From positions 1 through 41,565 of the forward strand of contig JAJPJT010000022.1 of the NCBI GenBank assembly GCA_021324095.1: a stretch of DNA of 41,565 nt, written 5' to 3'. The notes below the pieces were generated by a model. It saw only the letters and a list, made by a program, of their open reading frames with translations, ran no database searches and was not told the origin of the DNA. Positions 25,514 through 34,401 of this stretch are shown here, piece after piece; the stretch's first letter is position 1; each line of letters opens with the position of its first letter. This stretch comes from Gammaproteobacteria bacterium. GTDB taxonomy: Bacteria; Pseudomonadota; Gammaproteobacteria; Xanthomonadales; Rhodanobacteraceae. The translations under genes and the position numbers were made by a program.

Positions 25514-27847
25514 TCAGAAGTCCCTGCTCACCGAGATCCCGAACAAACGCGGCGTAATGATCGTCACGTTGTCTTCCACCTTCCCGGTGACCGGGTTGAG
25601 CGTTCCGGCGACCGGCATGTAATTCGCGAAGGTGCTCCCCAGCACGATCCCGCGCTGGTTCGTGAGGTTCTTGACGTAGGCATTGATGCTCCACTGGTCG
25701 CGGTTCACGCCTGCGCGCAGATTGATGGTGTTGTAGCCCGGAATGGTGGGGCTCGACGGGAGTGGCGGCAGCACACCCGGGATCGGATAGCTGAACGCGA
25801 AGTCGGTCGAGCGCTCGTCAATGTACTGATAGCTGGCGCCCACGTAACCATGCCAGCCGCCGCCGAGCGCGAAGTCGTAATCGCCGTTGAGGCCGAGGGT
25901 GAATTGCGGCGCATAAGGCAGCGGGTCGCCGCGTTTGCCGTTGGATGGATACGGTGCGTCCTTGGTCAGGGTGGCATCGTTGTAGGAAGCGTTGACCGAA
26001 AGCTTCAGGCCCGTGGCTGGAATCCATGCGACGGTTGCTTCCAGCCCCTTGCTCTGGGCCTGGCCGCCACTGGTCAGGAAGGTGAAATTGTCCTCGAACG
26101 TGGTCAGCGGAATCTTGGTCCAGTCGATGTAGTACGCGGACAAATCCAGCATCAGCCGGTCGTCCGCCGATGTCGATTTCAGGCCCACCTCGTAATCGGT
26201 CAGCTTGGTCGGGCTGAAGGTTGGCGGCACATTGGGAACACCGACCGGGACGACGTTGGGACCGCCGGGCAGGAAGCCCGATGCGATCCGCGCGTACAGC
26301 ATGTTGTTGTCGTTGATGTGGAACGTCGGCGTCAACGAAAACGTGGTGCTGCTGTCGGAGGAATGCTTGTCGAGCAACACGGTCGGCGGAACGCCCCCGA
26401 ACAGCAGCCCGTATCCGATTTCGGTGTAATGCTGCTTGTCATGGCTGTAGCGCAAGCCTGCTTCCACGTCGAAACGGTCCGTGATGTGCCAGGTAATGCT
26501 TCCGTACGCGGCCCAGGCGTCATAGGTGCTCGGCTGCGAATCGCCGCCGATGGTGCCGACCGGCGAAGGCACCGGGGTTCCGCTGTAGTAGTCGCTCGCG
26601 TAGATGTTCTGTTCGTTGTTGCCGGTCTCGCGGGTCCAGAACACGCCGCCCAGCCATTCCACGGTTTGCGACGTCGGCGACGACAGACGGAATTCCTGGG
26701 TGGCCTTGGTCTGGGGTATCGTCGCCTGCTCGAGCGTGCCATACGGCTGCCCGTTGGCCTGGGGCCCCAGGTACAAGAGTGGCGTCGCGTCGACATTGGT
26801 CACCGCGTCGAGGGTGCTGTAGCTGCTCGAGGACATCAGCTTCGCCCAGCCCAAATCGGTGTCGAAGGTGATGTTGTAGAGCCGATAGCGTGCGTCGATT
26901 GCATCCCCGCCCAGGGCGGCGCTGCGCTGCTGCAAGTCGCCATAAAGCGGGAGCAGCGTATTGGGATCCAGCGCTTCGGTCGGGCCATTCTCGGTGTTGA
27001 GGTTTTGCGCCAGCGCGGTCACGCGCACCGAGGTCCTGTCGGTGGGCGTCCACAGCAGCGACACGCGTCCGCCCTTGATCTTGCTTTCGTTCACATCGGT
27101 CTTGTTCAATCCGGCATCGCTGATGAAACCGGGATCGGTCTCGTCGTACACGTTGGCACGGATTGCCAACTTGTCCTTGACCAGCGGCAGGTTGGCCATG
27201 CCGTGCACGCTGAAACCGTTGCCGCCGCCATCCACGCTGGTTCCGCCGACTTGCACGCGCCCCGAGTAGTTTCCGGTATCGGGCGGAATGGTGATGAACC
27301 GGATCACGCCGCCCAGCGCACCCGCCCCGTACAGCGTGCCCTGTGGGCCACGCAGAACCTCGATGCGTTCCAGGTCGGCGGGATCGATGTCCGGGGTCAG
27401 CTCCGAACCCACCGCAAACACGCTGCTTGATCCGAACGGGGTATCGTCGATGTAGACGCCGACCGAGGCGCTCGGCTGCTGGGAACCGGAAGCGATACCG
27501 CGGATGCTGAGTTCGGTGAGCCCCGGTTGGGCAGACACGACATTGAGTCCCGGAACCGCAGCGGTGTAGTCCATGAAGTCCTGCAGGTGCTCACGCTGGA
27601 TGTCGTGATAAGTCATGACCGACACCGGCATGGGAACTTTCTGCAGTTCCTCGCTGCGTTTGGTCGCAGTGACCACGATGGTCCCGAGCGTGGTCTCGTG
27701 CCCGGCGGACTGGTTGGACTGCGCAGCGGTTTGGGTGGGTTTTTGGTCAGGTGGCGCGGTTTGCGCATCCACCCGCGGCGCAGCCAGAAGTGCCGCAGCA
27801 ATCGCGGCCGAAAGGCACACCGACAACCCGTTCTGCTTGCTGTTCAT
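25514..27847 (-). CDS. TonB-dependent outer-membrane receptor
   Basis: This 777-residue receptor has a signal peptide (cleavage near VDA-Q, residue 28), a TonB-box-like GTIVVTA (55-61), a plug domain (~65-185, including ERIEVLRGPQGTLYGAGALGGVIRFIT) and a 22-strand barrel ending in the C-terminal aromatic signature GISVSRDF. No STN domain is present. Such receptors move a ligand too large for porins using proton-motive force through TonB-ExbBD. The start ATG 27847 has GGAGG about 6 bp upstream. A promoter with a dyad lies at 27889-27932. It is the first gene of the run ending in the RpiR regulator, so a peptide ligand is the best contextual guess. Confidence 0.93.
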   Translation of the reverse strand: MNSKQNGLSVCLSAAIAAALLAAPRVDAQTAPPDQKPTQTAAQSNQSAGHETTLGTIVVTATKRSEELQKVPMPVSVMTYHDIQREHLQDFMDYTAAVPGLNVVSAQPGLTELSIRGIASGSQQPSASVGVYIDDTPFGSSSVFAVGSELTPDIDPADLERIEVLRGPQGTLYGAGALGGVIRFITIPPDTGNYSGRVQVGGTSVDGGGNGFSVHGMANLPLVKDKLAIRANVYDETDPGFISDAGLNKTDVNESKIKGGRVSLLWTPTDRTSVRVTALAQNLNTENGPTEALDPNTLLPLYGDLQQRSAALGGDAIDARYRLYNITFDTDLGWAKLMSSSSYSTLDAVTNVDATPLLYLGPQANGQPYGTLEQATIPQTKATQEFRLSSPTSQTVEWLGGVFWTRETGNNEQNIYASDYYSGTPVPSPVGTIGGDSQPSTYDAWAAYGSITWHITDRFDVEAGLRYSHDKQHYTEIGYGLLFGGVPPTVLLDKHSSDSSTTFSLTPTFHINDNNMLYARIASGFLPGGPNVVPVGVPNVPPTFSPTKLTDYEVGLKSTSADDRLMLDLSAYYIDWTKIPLTTFEDNFTFLTSGGQAQSKGLEATVAWIPATGLKLSVNASYNDATLTKDAPYPSNGKRGDPLPYAPQFTLGLNGDYDFALGGGWHGYVGASYQYIDERSTDFAFSYPIPGVLPPLPSSPTIPGYNTINLRAGVNRDQWSINAYVKNLTNQRGIVLGSTFANYMPVAGTLNPVTGKVEDNVTIITPRLFGISVSRDF

Positions 27848-27888
27848 GCCCCACCTCCGACGAGATAGCAACCGAACCGGTGCGGCGA

Positions 27889-27932
27889 TTGTTATGGCGC
27901 AAACATCGAAATGTCAACGATAGTGAAATATC
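27889..27932 (-). promoter_or_regulatory. Promoter and candidate operator of the TonB-receptor operon
   Basis: On the minus strand the -35 is TTGACA (27912-27917) and the -10 is TAACAA (27889-27894) with a 17-bp spacer. Immediately upstream of the -35 is the dyad GATA-TTTCAC-TATC (27919-27932). The block 27912-27936 matches 29530-29554 at 21 of 25 positions, which marks both as targets of one regulator. Confidence 0.75.
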
Positions 27933-27961
27933 AGACGAACGCCGGGTGGGCGGCACGGGCC

Positions 27962-29473
27962 TCAGTCAGCGGGGAAAACGATGTACTGCTCCAGCTTGCC
28001 GTCGGGCAGGGTATATGTGATCGCCACGAGCTTCGTGTTTGGAAAGGCGATGGTGTACGCACGCATCTGCATGCCGCCACGCTTTTCCGCACCGCGAATC
28101 GTGAATGAACGTGGCTTGCCGAGCGGTGCAAGGCTGGTCTGGTAGTCGTGCAGCGCAGTGGCATCGAAATAGCTGTTGGCATCCGGACTGAACAGGCTGC
28201 GGTCGAACCGCCCGTGCTGCAGTCCCGCGAAAATCGCCTTCGCCTGGGCCAGCGCCTTCGCGCCGCCGGGCTCGTGCACCTCGAACAGCGCCTGCGCGAT
28301 CGCCTGTCCCATCACGTTGGAAGCCGTGACGGCGTCCTGGTTGGTCAGCACGACGACCGCGGTGCGGTCATCCGGGAAGACGTAATTCGCCGCGGTGAAA
28401 CCGAGCGCTTCACCATCGTGCGAAATCATGCGGTGGCCGTCGAAGCGCCCGACGAACACGCCCAGGCCGTAGCTCGAGGCGAGACCGTCACTCAGCAGCG
28501 TGTCGGTTTCCATCGCCTTCCACGACGCGGGCTGGAGCACGGTGTTGTCGATCATTGCGATGTCCCACTTGGCAAGATCGCTTGCCGTCATCGCAAGTTC
28601 ACCCGCGCCGAACATCCAGTTCGCGCCTGCGTCCTTCGAAGGGCGCAGCGGACCCAATGCGTAACGGTGATAGCCGCCGGCGTCGCCGGCCGGGAGGGCA
28701 TGCAGGTTGGCGTCGTATGCGTCGGTGATCCCCAGCGGCGCAAACACGTTCTTTTCGAGAAACGCGAATGGCGTTTGTCCGGTTATCTTTTCGATGACCG
28801 CGCCGGCGATCACATAATTGGTATTGCTGTATTGCCATTGCGTCCCAGGTGCGAAGTTGAGCGGCTCCTTCGCCCAGTGGTCCATGATCTGCGTCGGCGT
28901 CGTCGGGAGCTTCCGGTCCGGCATCAGGTAGTCCTGTGGCCAGTAGTCCGGATAGCCCGAGGTGTGCGAAAGCAGTTGCCGCAAGGTGATCCGGTCGGCC
29001 TCCGTGAGATCGGGGAAATACTTCGCCACCTTGTCGTCGAGGCTCAACTTGCCCTGCTGCTGCAGCATCAGGATCGCCGCCGCGGTGAACTGCTTGCTGA
29101 TCGAACCGACGTCGTAGCGCATCGCGGGCGCGGCAGGCGTTTTAAGATCGAGGCGCGCTTCGCCGTAGGCGTGTACGTAAACGAGTTCACCGTTGCGCAC
29201 CACCGCGATTGAAGCACTCGGTACACCGGATTTGGCCAGCGCTTCGTTGACGACGTGGTCGATCTTCGCGGCGAGGTCCGGAGGCAACGCAGCCTTTGCA
29301 AGAGCCGGAGCGCTGGCCAACGCGAGCGAGCATGGAACCGCGAGCACCAACAGAAGCGATCGAACGATATGCGACGGTTCCCGGCGGGATGCGCATACGC
29401 GCAGCGCGCACAGCGCTGTTCGGGCAACCGCCACGGGATTCGGGATCGACTGAAGGACTCGTCTGCTGTGCAT
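27962..29473 (-). CDS. Exported serine hydrolase (beta-lactamase/DD-peptidase fold)
   Basis: This 503-residue protein has an unusually long N-region (~38 residues) before the hydrophobic core IVRSLLLVLAVPCSLALASAPALA. The catalytic domain has S124-I-S-K127 (DVGSISKQFT), Y215-S-N (WQYSNTNY) and a third motif HDG at ~328 (ISHDGEALGF). A ~110-residue C-terminal extension (beta-rich, ending KLEQYIVFPAD) resembles the lipocalin-like DUF seen after this fold. The start ATG 29473 has GGGGAA upstream; GTG 29488 is the alternative. It is the second such hydrolase beside the TonB-receptor operon, shares its promoter/dyad sequence, and probably trims the same substrate class. It lacks the TM domain of its neighbour. 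Confidence 0.88.
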   Translation of the reverse strand: MHSRRVLQSIPNPVAVARTALCALRVCASRREPSHIVRSLLLVLAVPCSLALASAPALAKAALPPDLAAKIDHVVNEALAKSGVPSASIAVVRNGELVYVHAYGEARLDLKTPAAPAMRYDVGSISKQFTAAAILMLQQQGKLSLDDKVAKYFPDLTEADRITLRQLLSHTSGYPDYWPQDYLMPDRKLPTTPTQIMDHWAKEPLNFAPGTQWQYSNTNYVIAGAVIEKITGQTPFAFLEKNVFAPLGITDAYDANLHALPAGDAGGYHRYALGPLRPSKDAGANWMFGAGELAMTASDLAKWDIAMIDNTVLQPASWKAMETDTLLSDGLASSYGLGVFVGRFDGHRMISHDGEALGFTAANYVFPDDRTAVVVLTNQDAVTASNVMGQAIAQALFEVHEPGGAKALAQAKAIFAGLQHGRFDRSLFSPDANSYFDATALHDYQTSLAPLGKPRSFTIRGAEKRGGMQMRAYTIAFPNTKLVAITYTLPDGKLEQYIVFPAD

Positions 29474-29506
29474 GACCGGCTTCCCCACGCGGCGAACGAA
29501 GCGCGA

Positions 29507-29550
29507 GTGGTACTGCGATCACAACACGTTGTCAACGATATGCAAATATC
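29507..29550 (-). promoter_or_regulatory. Promoter and candidate operator of the second serine hydrolase
   Basis: On the minus strand the -35 is TTGACA (29530-29535), the spacer is 17 bp and the -10 is TACCAC (29507-29512). The dyad GATA-TTTGCA-TATC (29537-29550) sits just upstream of the -35, exactly as at the TonB-receptor promoter. The predicted start of transcription is near 29500, about 27 nt before the ATG. Confidence 0.75.
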
Positions 29551-29617
29551 AAACCGCGGGCGAAGTGCCGTTTGGACGGGTTTGCATCGCACTTGATGCA
29601 TGCCATCTGTAGTGACG

Positions 29618-31159
29618 TCAGTCCGGTGCGGCGAGGAGTTCCTCGACGCGCGGCCGCGCTGCGACGGCTGCGGCGGCATCGAGAAAGGCCAGACGCGTCC
29701 GGCGGGCAAGCACATCATCCGCGGTAATCGCCATTTCGTGGCGTCGTGCCCAGCCCACCTCGGCCTCGATGTACGGATGATTTCCGGCCAGGCGGCGGGT
29801 GCCGTTGCCGCCGGACTCGGCCAGAAGATTTTCGGCGAGGGCGCCGTAGGCCTGGGCAAGGTGATCGGCGATGTCGCCATCGAGATGGTGTCGCGCCGCC
29901 AGTGCCTCCGCCCATTGCTCGTGAAATCCCTCGGCACCCGCGAGGACGAGATCGCGGGTGCGGCAAGGATCGTGCGCTGTCAGTGCTGCCGTTTGGATCG
30001 CGCGATCCACGGTTTCTTCGGCCATCAGGCGATAAGTCGTCCACTTCCCGCCGGCGATGGTCACGAGGCCCTTGGGTCCCACTTCGACGTGATGCTCGCG
30101 CACCACGTCGGCGGTGCGGACAGCATTCGCAGCGATCAGCGGCCGCAATCCTGCCCAGGTCGCCCGCACTGCCGCCCGGTCGGGCGCCTGCTCCAGCCAT
30201 TCACCCAATTGTCCGAGCAGGTAATCGATCTCGCCGTTGCTCGGTTCGGGTGAAGGCGAGGGTTCGGTGGCAATGTCCGTCGTCCCTGCGATGCTGCAGC
30301 CCTGCCAGGGCAACAGGAACAGCACCCGGCCGTCGGACGTCTTCGGAATCAGGAGACCGTCGCCTCGAGGCGCCCAGGTGCGATCGAACGCGAGATGGGT
30401 GCCGCGGCTCGGGGCCAGCAGCGGCGCAGCGTCGGGGTTCTCCATCCTGCGCAGTGCATCGCTGCCGGGACCGGTCGCATTGACCACCGCGCGTGCGCGC
30501 ACTTCGAATGTCCGGCCGCTCAGCCGGTCGTATACGCATCCGCCCGCAATCCGGCCGGCGTTCTGCAGCAGCGATGTGATCTCGGCACGATTCACGATCG
30601 CCGCCCCTGCGCGCGCGGCCGTGACCAGCAGGGCAATCGCCATGCGTGCATCATCGAATTGGCCGTCGTAGTAGGCGACGCCGCCGACCAAGCCGCGGCG
30701 ACGCAGGCGCGGAAAGGATGCAAGCATCTTCTTCCGCGAAAGGAAATGGCTGCGCCCGATTGCAGCTTTGCCTGCGGCGCGGTCATACAGCCATAGCCCG
30801 ACGCGATAAAAGATCGCCTGCACGGGTGAATACGCCGGCACCACGGTACGCAGCGGGTGCACCAGATGCGGCGCGATTCTGAGCAGGATGGCGCGTTCGG
30901 CCAGGGCCTCGCGCACGAGATGGAATTGCGCGCGATCGAACTGCGTCAGCGCGGCTTCGAGATAGCGTACGCCGCCATGCACCAGCTTGGTCGAGCGGCT
31001 CGAGGTCCCGCTGGCAAAATCATCGCGCTCGACCAATGCCACGGAAAGACCGCGGGTGGCGGCATCCAGCGCCACACCGGCCCCGGTTGCACCGCCGCCG
31101 ATGACCAGCAGGTCGAATTGTTTCCGCTGCAACCGCACCAGGTTCTCGGCGCGATCCAT
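29618..31159 (-). CDS. glpD: Glycerol-3-phosphate dehydrogenase (aerobic, FAD)
   Basis: GlpD oxidises glycerol-3-phosphate to dihydroxyacetone phosphate at the inner-membrane face and passes electrons to quinone. The 513-residue product starts with the FAD dinucleotide fold FDLLVIGGGATGAGVALDA (residues ~15-33), then the DAO signature region DFASGTSSRSTKLVHGGVRYLE, a central substrate domain (LLIPKTSDGRVLFLLPWQG) and GGKWTTYRLMAEE near residue 385, followed by the C-terminal helical domain. ATG 31159 lies 5 bp after the glpK stop, so glpK-glpD form one operon. No glpF is present in the window. Confidence 0.94.
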   Translation of the reverse strand: MDRAENLVRLQRKQFDLLVIGGGATGAGVALDAATRGLSVALVERDDFASGTSSRSTKLVHGGVRYLEAALTQFDRAQFHLVREALAERAILLRIAPHLVHPLRTVVPAYSPVQAIFYRVGLWLYDRAAGKAAIGRSHFLSRKKMLASFPRLRRRGLVGGVAYYDGQFDDARMAIALLVTAARAGAAIVNRAEITSLLQNAGRIAGGCVYDRLSGRTFEVRARAVVNATGPGSDALRRMENPDAAPLLAPSRGTHLAFDRTWAPRGDGLLIPKTSDGRVLFLLPWQGCSIAGTTDIATEPSPSPEPSNGEIDYLLGQLGEWLEQAPDRAAVRATWAGLRPLIAANAVRTADVVREHHVEVGPKGLVTIAGGKWTTYRLMAEETVDRAIQTAALTAHDPCRTRDLVLAGAEGFHEQWAEALAARHHLDGDIADHLAQAYGALAENLLAESGGNGTRRLAGNHPYIEAEVGWARRHEMAITADDVLARRTRLAFLDAAAAVAARPRVEELLAAPD

Positions 31160-31164
31160 GCCGC

Positions 31165-32652
31165 TCACCGGCCGGAATCCGTCGCCCAGTTCCGGGCCCG
31201 CATGCACGCGCGCTGCCACGTACGGTAACGCCGGTCGCGCGTTTCCTGGTCCAGCGTTGGTACGAAACGTTCGCCAGCCCGCCACCAGCCTTGGAGCTCA
31301 TCCGGATTGATAGCGCAGGACCCAACCACAGCCAGCATGGCGGCCCCCAACGCCGTGGTCTCGGTTATCCGCGGCCTCAGGATCGGCATTCCCAGAAGAT
31401 CGGCCTGGATCTGCAACAGCAGATCGTCCGTGGTGGCCCCGCCGTCGACACGAAGCGCTTCGATGGGCGTTGCCTGTGCGGCCCGCATGGCCTCGATCAC
31501 GTCGCGTGTTCTGAAGGCGATCGCTTCCAGGCTGGCGCGTGCCAGATGCGCCGCCGAGGTACCGCGGGTCAAGCCGAGGATCGTGCCGCGCGCCGCCGGA
31601 TCCCAAAATGGTGCGCCAAGTCCCGCGAGCGCGGGCACGATGGTCACGCCGCCGCTGTCGCTCACTTGCGCGGCCAGCGCCTCGACGTCCGCGGATCGCT
31701 CGATCAAGCCAAGGCCGTCGCGCAACCATTGCACCAGCGCACCGGCGACGAAGATCGAGCCTTCCAGGCCGTACGCCTGCGCCTCGCCCGGCATGCTGCA
31801 TACCGGCCCGGTGATGAGCCCTTCCGCCTCGAGCCGTTCGGCGCCGGTATGCATCAGCACGAATGCACCGGTCCCGTAGGTGTTCTTGACCTGTCCGGCG
31901 CTGCGGCAGTTCTGGCCAAGCAGTGCAGCCGGCTGGTCGCCCGCCGCGCCGGTGATCGAGATATCGCCTCCCCAAATCGCGGTTGATCCGAAGCGGCCGA
32001 CCGACGGATGCACTTCCGGCAACAGTGCACGCGGAATATCGAACAGCTCCAGCAATGCCGCGTCCCAATCGAGCGTGTTGATGTTGAAGAGCAGGGTGCG
32101 TGCTGCGTTCGTGACGTCGGTCGCGTGCACGCGGCCTTCGGTGAGTTTCCAGATGAGCCAGCTATCCACCGTTCCGAAAGCAAGCTCGCCGCGCTCGGCG
32201 CGCCCGCGCGATCCTTCGACTTGGTCGAGGATCCATGCGATCTTGGTGGCGGAGAAATACGGATCGAGCGGCAAGCCGGTTCTGGCGCGCACCTCCGCCG
32301 CCGCGCCCTGACCGTTCAAGATCTCGCAAGCGGCGGCGGTTCGCCGGTCCTGCCACACGATGGCGGGTGCGATGGGAACGCCGGTTGCACGATCCCAGAC
32401 GACGGTCGTCTCCCGCTGGTTCGCGATGCCTATGGCGGCGACTTGTGATGCGCCGATCCCCGCCATGGCGAGCGCTTCCGCGGCCGCGTCCCGCTGTGAC
32501 GCCCACAATTCCACGGCGTCCTGCTCGACCCACCCCGGTTTCGGACAGGCAACGCGGAGCTCGCGCCGCGCCGTGGCAACGATGTTTCCCTGCCCGTCGA
32601 AAACCATGGCGCGGCTGCTGCTCGTGCCTTGGTCGAGTGCCAGAACGTACAT
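31165..32652 (-). CDS. glpK: Glycerol kinase
   Basis: GlpK phosphorylates glycerol with ATP to glycerol-3-phosphate. The 495-residue FGGY kinase has the N-terminal phosphate loop LALDQGTSSSRAMVFD (residues ~4-19), the family REPEAT stretch ANQRETTVVWDRATG, the FGGY signature regions (GQNCRSAGQVKNTYGTGAF and ALRVDGGATTDDLLLQIQADLLG) and ETTALGAAMLA near the C-terminus. The start ATG 32652 gives the standard N-terminus; no strong ribosome binding site is seen. A promoter candidate is at 32682-32711. glpD follows 5 bp downstream. Confidence 0.96.
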   Translation of the reverse strand: MYVLALDQGTSSSRAMVFDGQGNIVATARRELRVACPKPGWVEQDAVELWASQRDAAAEALAMAGIGASQVAAIGIANQRETTVVWDRATGVPIAPAIVWQDRRTAAACEILNGQGAAAEVRARTGLPLDPYFSATKIAWILDQVEGSRGRAERGELAFGTVDSWLIWKLTEGRVHATDVTNAARTLLFNINTLDWDAALLELFDIPRALLPEVHPSVGRFGSTAIWGGDISITGAAGDQPAALLGQNCRSAGQVKNTYGTGAFVLMHTGAERLEAEGLITGPVCSMPGEAQAYGLEGSIFVAGALVQWLRDGLGLIERSADVEALAAQVSDSGGVTIVPALAGLGAPFWDPAARGTILGLTRGTSAAHLARASLEAIAFRTRDVIEAMRAAQATPIEALRVDGGATTDDLLLQIQADLLGMPILRPRITETTALGAAMLAVVGSCAINPDELQGWWRAGERFVPTLDQETRDRRYRTWQRACMRARNWATDSGR

Positions 32653-32959
32653 GACGTGTGCGGCGGCAACGCGGATGCTGCAGCGTAATCACGGACTTGC
32701 CCTTCGGACAAGCCTCTCCACGCCAAGCGAGTGAGGAATCTGTCCGGCCGGTGCCCCGGCTATTGGTGACCGGCGCATCGATGATTGATCTCATCAACCA
32801 GCGCGTCGGCGACAACAATGGGGCAGGAGCCGGCCCGAAGCGGAAGTTCGTGCGTGTCGTCAGATCGCCCGGAAGCAGCCAGTCAGACCTGCACGCTTCG
32901 CGCATCTGGGCCTCTTGATGACGGTGGGTGCGCCGTTCAAGGTGCAACCGGGTGATCCA
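32653..32959 (-). promoter_or_regulatory. glpK upstream region with promoter candidate
   Basis: This 307-bp gap holds no convincing gene. On the minus strand TTGTCC (32706-32711), an 18-bp spacer and TACGCT (32682-32687) form a moderate promoter for glpK-glpD, with an inverted CTTG-N9-CAAG across the -35. A short TTGAT-CTC-ATCAA dyad occurs near 32783-32795. None matches the E. coli GlpR consensus. Confidence 0.35.
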
Positions 32960-33424
32960 TCAATGATGGCGTGCGCTGGCATCTATGGGTGCCGTTGTCA
33001 TCTTGACCTCGACAAGCTCCTTCAAATACGAAAGTACGTCTGGCCCTTCACTTCCACCCGATGCTTCATTGGGCGGGGATGGCCTAGGGTCTTCCTGACG
33101 CACGCGCAGTGAAGTGAATTTGTCACCTTCGGTCAGCTCATAAGTCATGAAGAAGTAGTTTTCTGGAAGGTCTTTAAGATCAGACCGAGGGAAGAACAGT
33201 GAGTACTTCAAACGTGATTCCGGCACAAATTCAAGGACGATGCCCTTCTGCTCGAATACTCTCCCGTTCCATTCGTTACGGAAAACAATGGGCGTCCCAA
33301 CTTGCCATGTCGTGAGTAGATCGGAGCCGTACTGCCATCGCTTGACTAGGTCAGGGGTGGTCAGAGCCAACCACACTTCTGATGCGGGAGCGAGAATATC
33401 TACGGTAGATTCGGATATTTTCAC
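32960..33424 (-). CDS. SRPBCC (AHSA1/START-like) domain protein
   Basis: This 154-residue protein begins with the typical SRPBCC strand-helix start MKISESTVDILAPASEVWLALTTPDLVKRW, then PIVFRNEWNGRVFEQKGIVLEFVPESRLKYSLF and YFFMTYELTEGDKFTSLRVRQED, with a C-terminal helix SYLKELVEVKM. This matches AHSA1/polyketide-cyclase-like lipid- or small-ligand-binding folds, where function is usually unknown. The GTG start at 33424 is supported by GGGTAG about 6 bp upstream. GC and codon use are lower than in the core genes, so it may be acquired. It follows the membrane gene 33449-34288 by 24 bp and is probably co-transcribed. Confidence 0.82.
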   Translation of the reverse strand: MKISESTVDILAPASEVWLALTTPDLVKRWQYGSDLLTTWQVGTPIVFRNEWNGRVFEQKGIVLEFVPESRLKYSLFFPRSDLKDLPENYFFMTYELTEGDKFTSLRVRQEDPRPSPPNEASGGSEGPDVLSYLKELVEVKMTTAPIDASARHH

Positions 33425-33448
33425 GGGTTCTACCCCTTTTCCGTCGTT

Positions 33449-34288
33449 CTATGGGGTGGCCGGACGGTTGCTTGCATCCGGTGACAGCGGTATACCCTTG
33501 CGCAGTGTAACCGCGCGCGCCGCCAGCCACTCCGCAAAGATCCATGCGGAAGCCACGGCCGCGAGGTTGAACGTGTTGCTGCCCCACGCCGCCTGCGCGT
33601 GCGGATATTGGAATACCTGCGGGCCGACGGTGAGCAGGCTGAATATGAGGAACATCAGTGCCAGCAGGCGTGCCGCGAGCACGTCCCATCGCCGGACCAG
33701 GAACGCGACGCCGGCGCACAACATCGCAACGCCTGTGAAGGCTACCCAGAACTTCTGCCCGAGCGGCATCCACGCCGGTACGAATGGTGAATCGGCGGCG
33801 AGCTGCAGAACATGCGCAAGCCCGAAATCGACGCAGGCGATCCCGAAAAGCCAGCGCATTGTGTGATCCGTCCGGCGCGTGAGCGCGGCGCGATCTGCGA
33901 CGACGGCGTACAGCATTGCCGCCGCGCCGACCAGGATCAGTTGCTGGAACACACCATCCAGCACGCCCACGAAGACGGTGAGGTGAATCCCCAGATAGCG
34001 CGGCGCCGAAATAAGACGCGGCACGTTGAAGATCGCGAACAGCAGATAACACACGCCAGCGGCGAGCGCCCCCGCCCGCACGAACTTCCGGGTCAGCAAC
34101 GCCAGCCCGCCCAGCATGAGCACCACCGCGACGACGTAAGCAAAAATCGTTTGACCCCAAACGTGGTCACCAAAGGCCTGGATGGGTTCGTGGGCGGGTT
34201 CGAAAGCACCCCACAGGACGTCGACCAGACCGGTGGCGAACGCCATGACGGCAAACAAGATGCGCGAGGATTTCATTGCAGTTTCCAT
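33449..34288 (-). CDS. Multi-pass membrane protein, unknown function
   Basis: The ~279-residue protein has about eight predicted TM helices (ILFAVMAFATGLVDVLWGAF, TIFAYVVAVVLMLGGLALL, ALAAGVCYLLFAIF, LILVGAAAMLYAVV and others). The two halves look similar in layout, each carrying a short four-helix unit with a conserved polar face (FGLAHVLQL, FGDHVWGQ), which suggests an internal duplication of a DoxX-like fold. No catalytic motif is visible. ATG 34288 is used; ATG 34276 (MKSSRILF) is nearly as good. It is transcribed in the same direction as the SRPBCC gene downstream. Confidence 0.65.
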   Translation of the reverse strand: METAMKSSRILFAVMAFATGLVDVLWGAFEPAHEPIQAFGDHVWGQTIFAYVVAVVLMLGGLALLTRKFVRAGALAAGVCYLLFAIFNVPRLISAPRYLGIHLTVFVGVLDGVFQQLILVGAAAMLYAVVADRAALTRRTDHTMRWLFGIACVDFGLAHVLQLAADSPFVPAWMPLGQKFWVAFTGVAMLCAGVAFLVRRWDVLAARLLALMFLIFSLLTVGPQVFQYPHAQAAWGSNTFNLAAVASAWIFAEWLAARAVTLRKGIPLSPDASNRPATP

Positions 34289-34401
34289 CCGATTCTGCTT
34301 GCTTTGTTCACCCGCTAGCGGTCACTGAAGCAGCAGGCCACGCTATTTGTCGAAGCTGCTCAGAGATGCGGGGGATTGGCAAATTGTTTGGCGCGGCGGT
34401 C

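Noticed and set aside
25484..25514. Direct repeat TGCGATCCGCT twice between the TonB receptor and the hydrolase gene
   Set aside because: One copy runs into the receptor stop codon; 11 bp twice in GC-rich DNA is weak and no regulatory context supports it.
25166..27430. 754-codon plus-strand frame opposite the TonB receptor and serine hydrolase
   Set aside because: Composition is that of an antisense shadow; the minus strand carries complete TonB-receptor and SxxK-hydrolase motifs with ribosome binding sites.
32658..32918. Possible 86-residue plus-strand gene upstream of glpK
   Set aside because: No ribosome binding site and no recognisable sequence; overlaps the best glpK promoter candidate.
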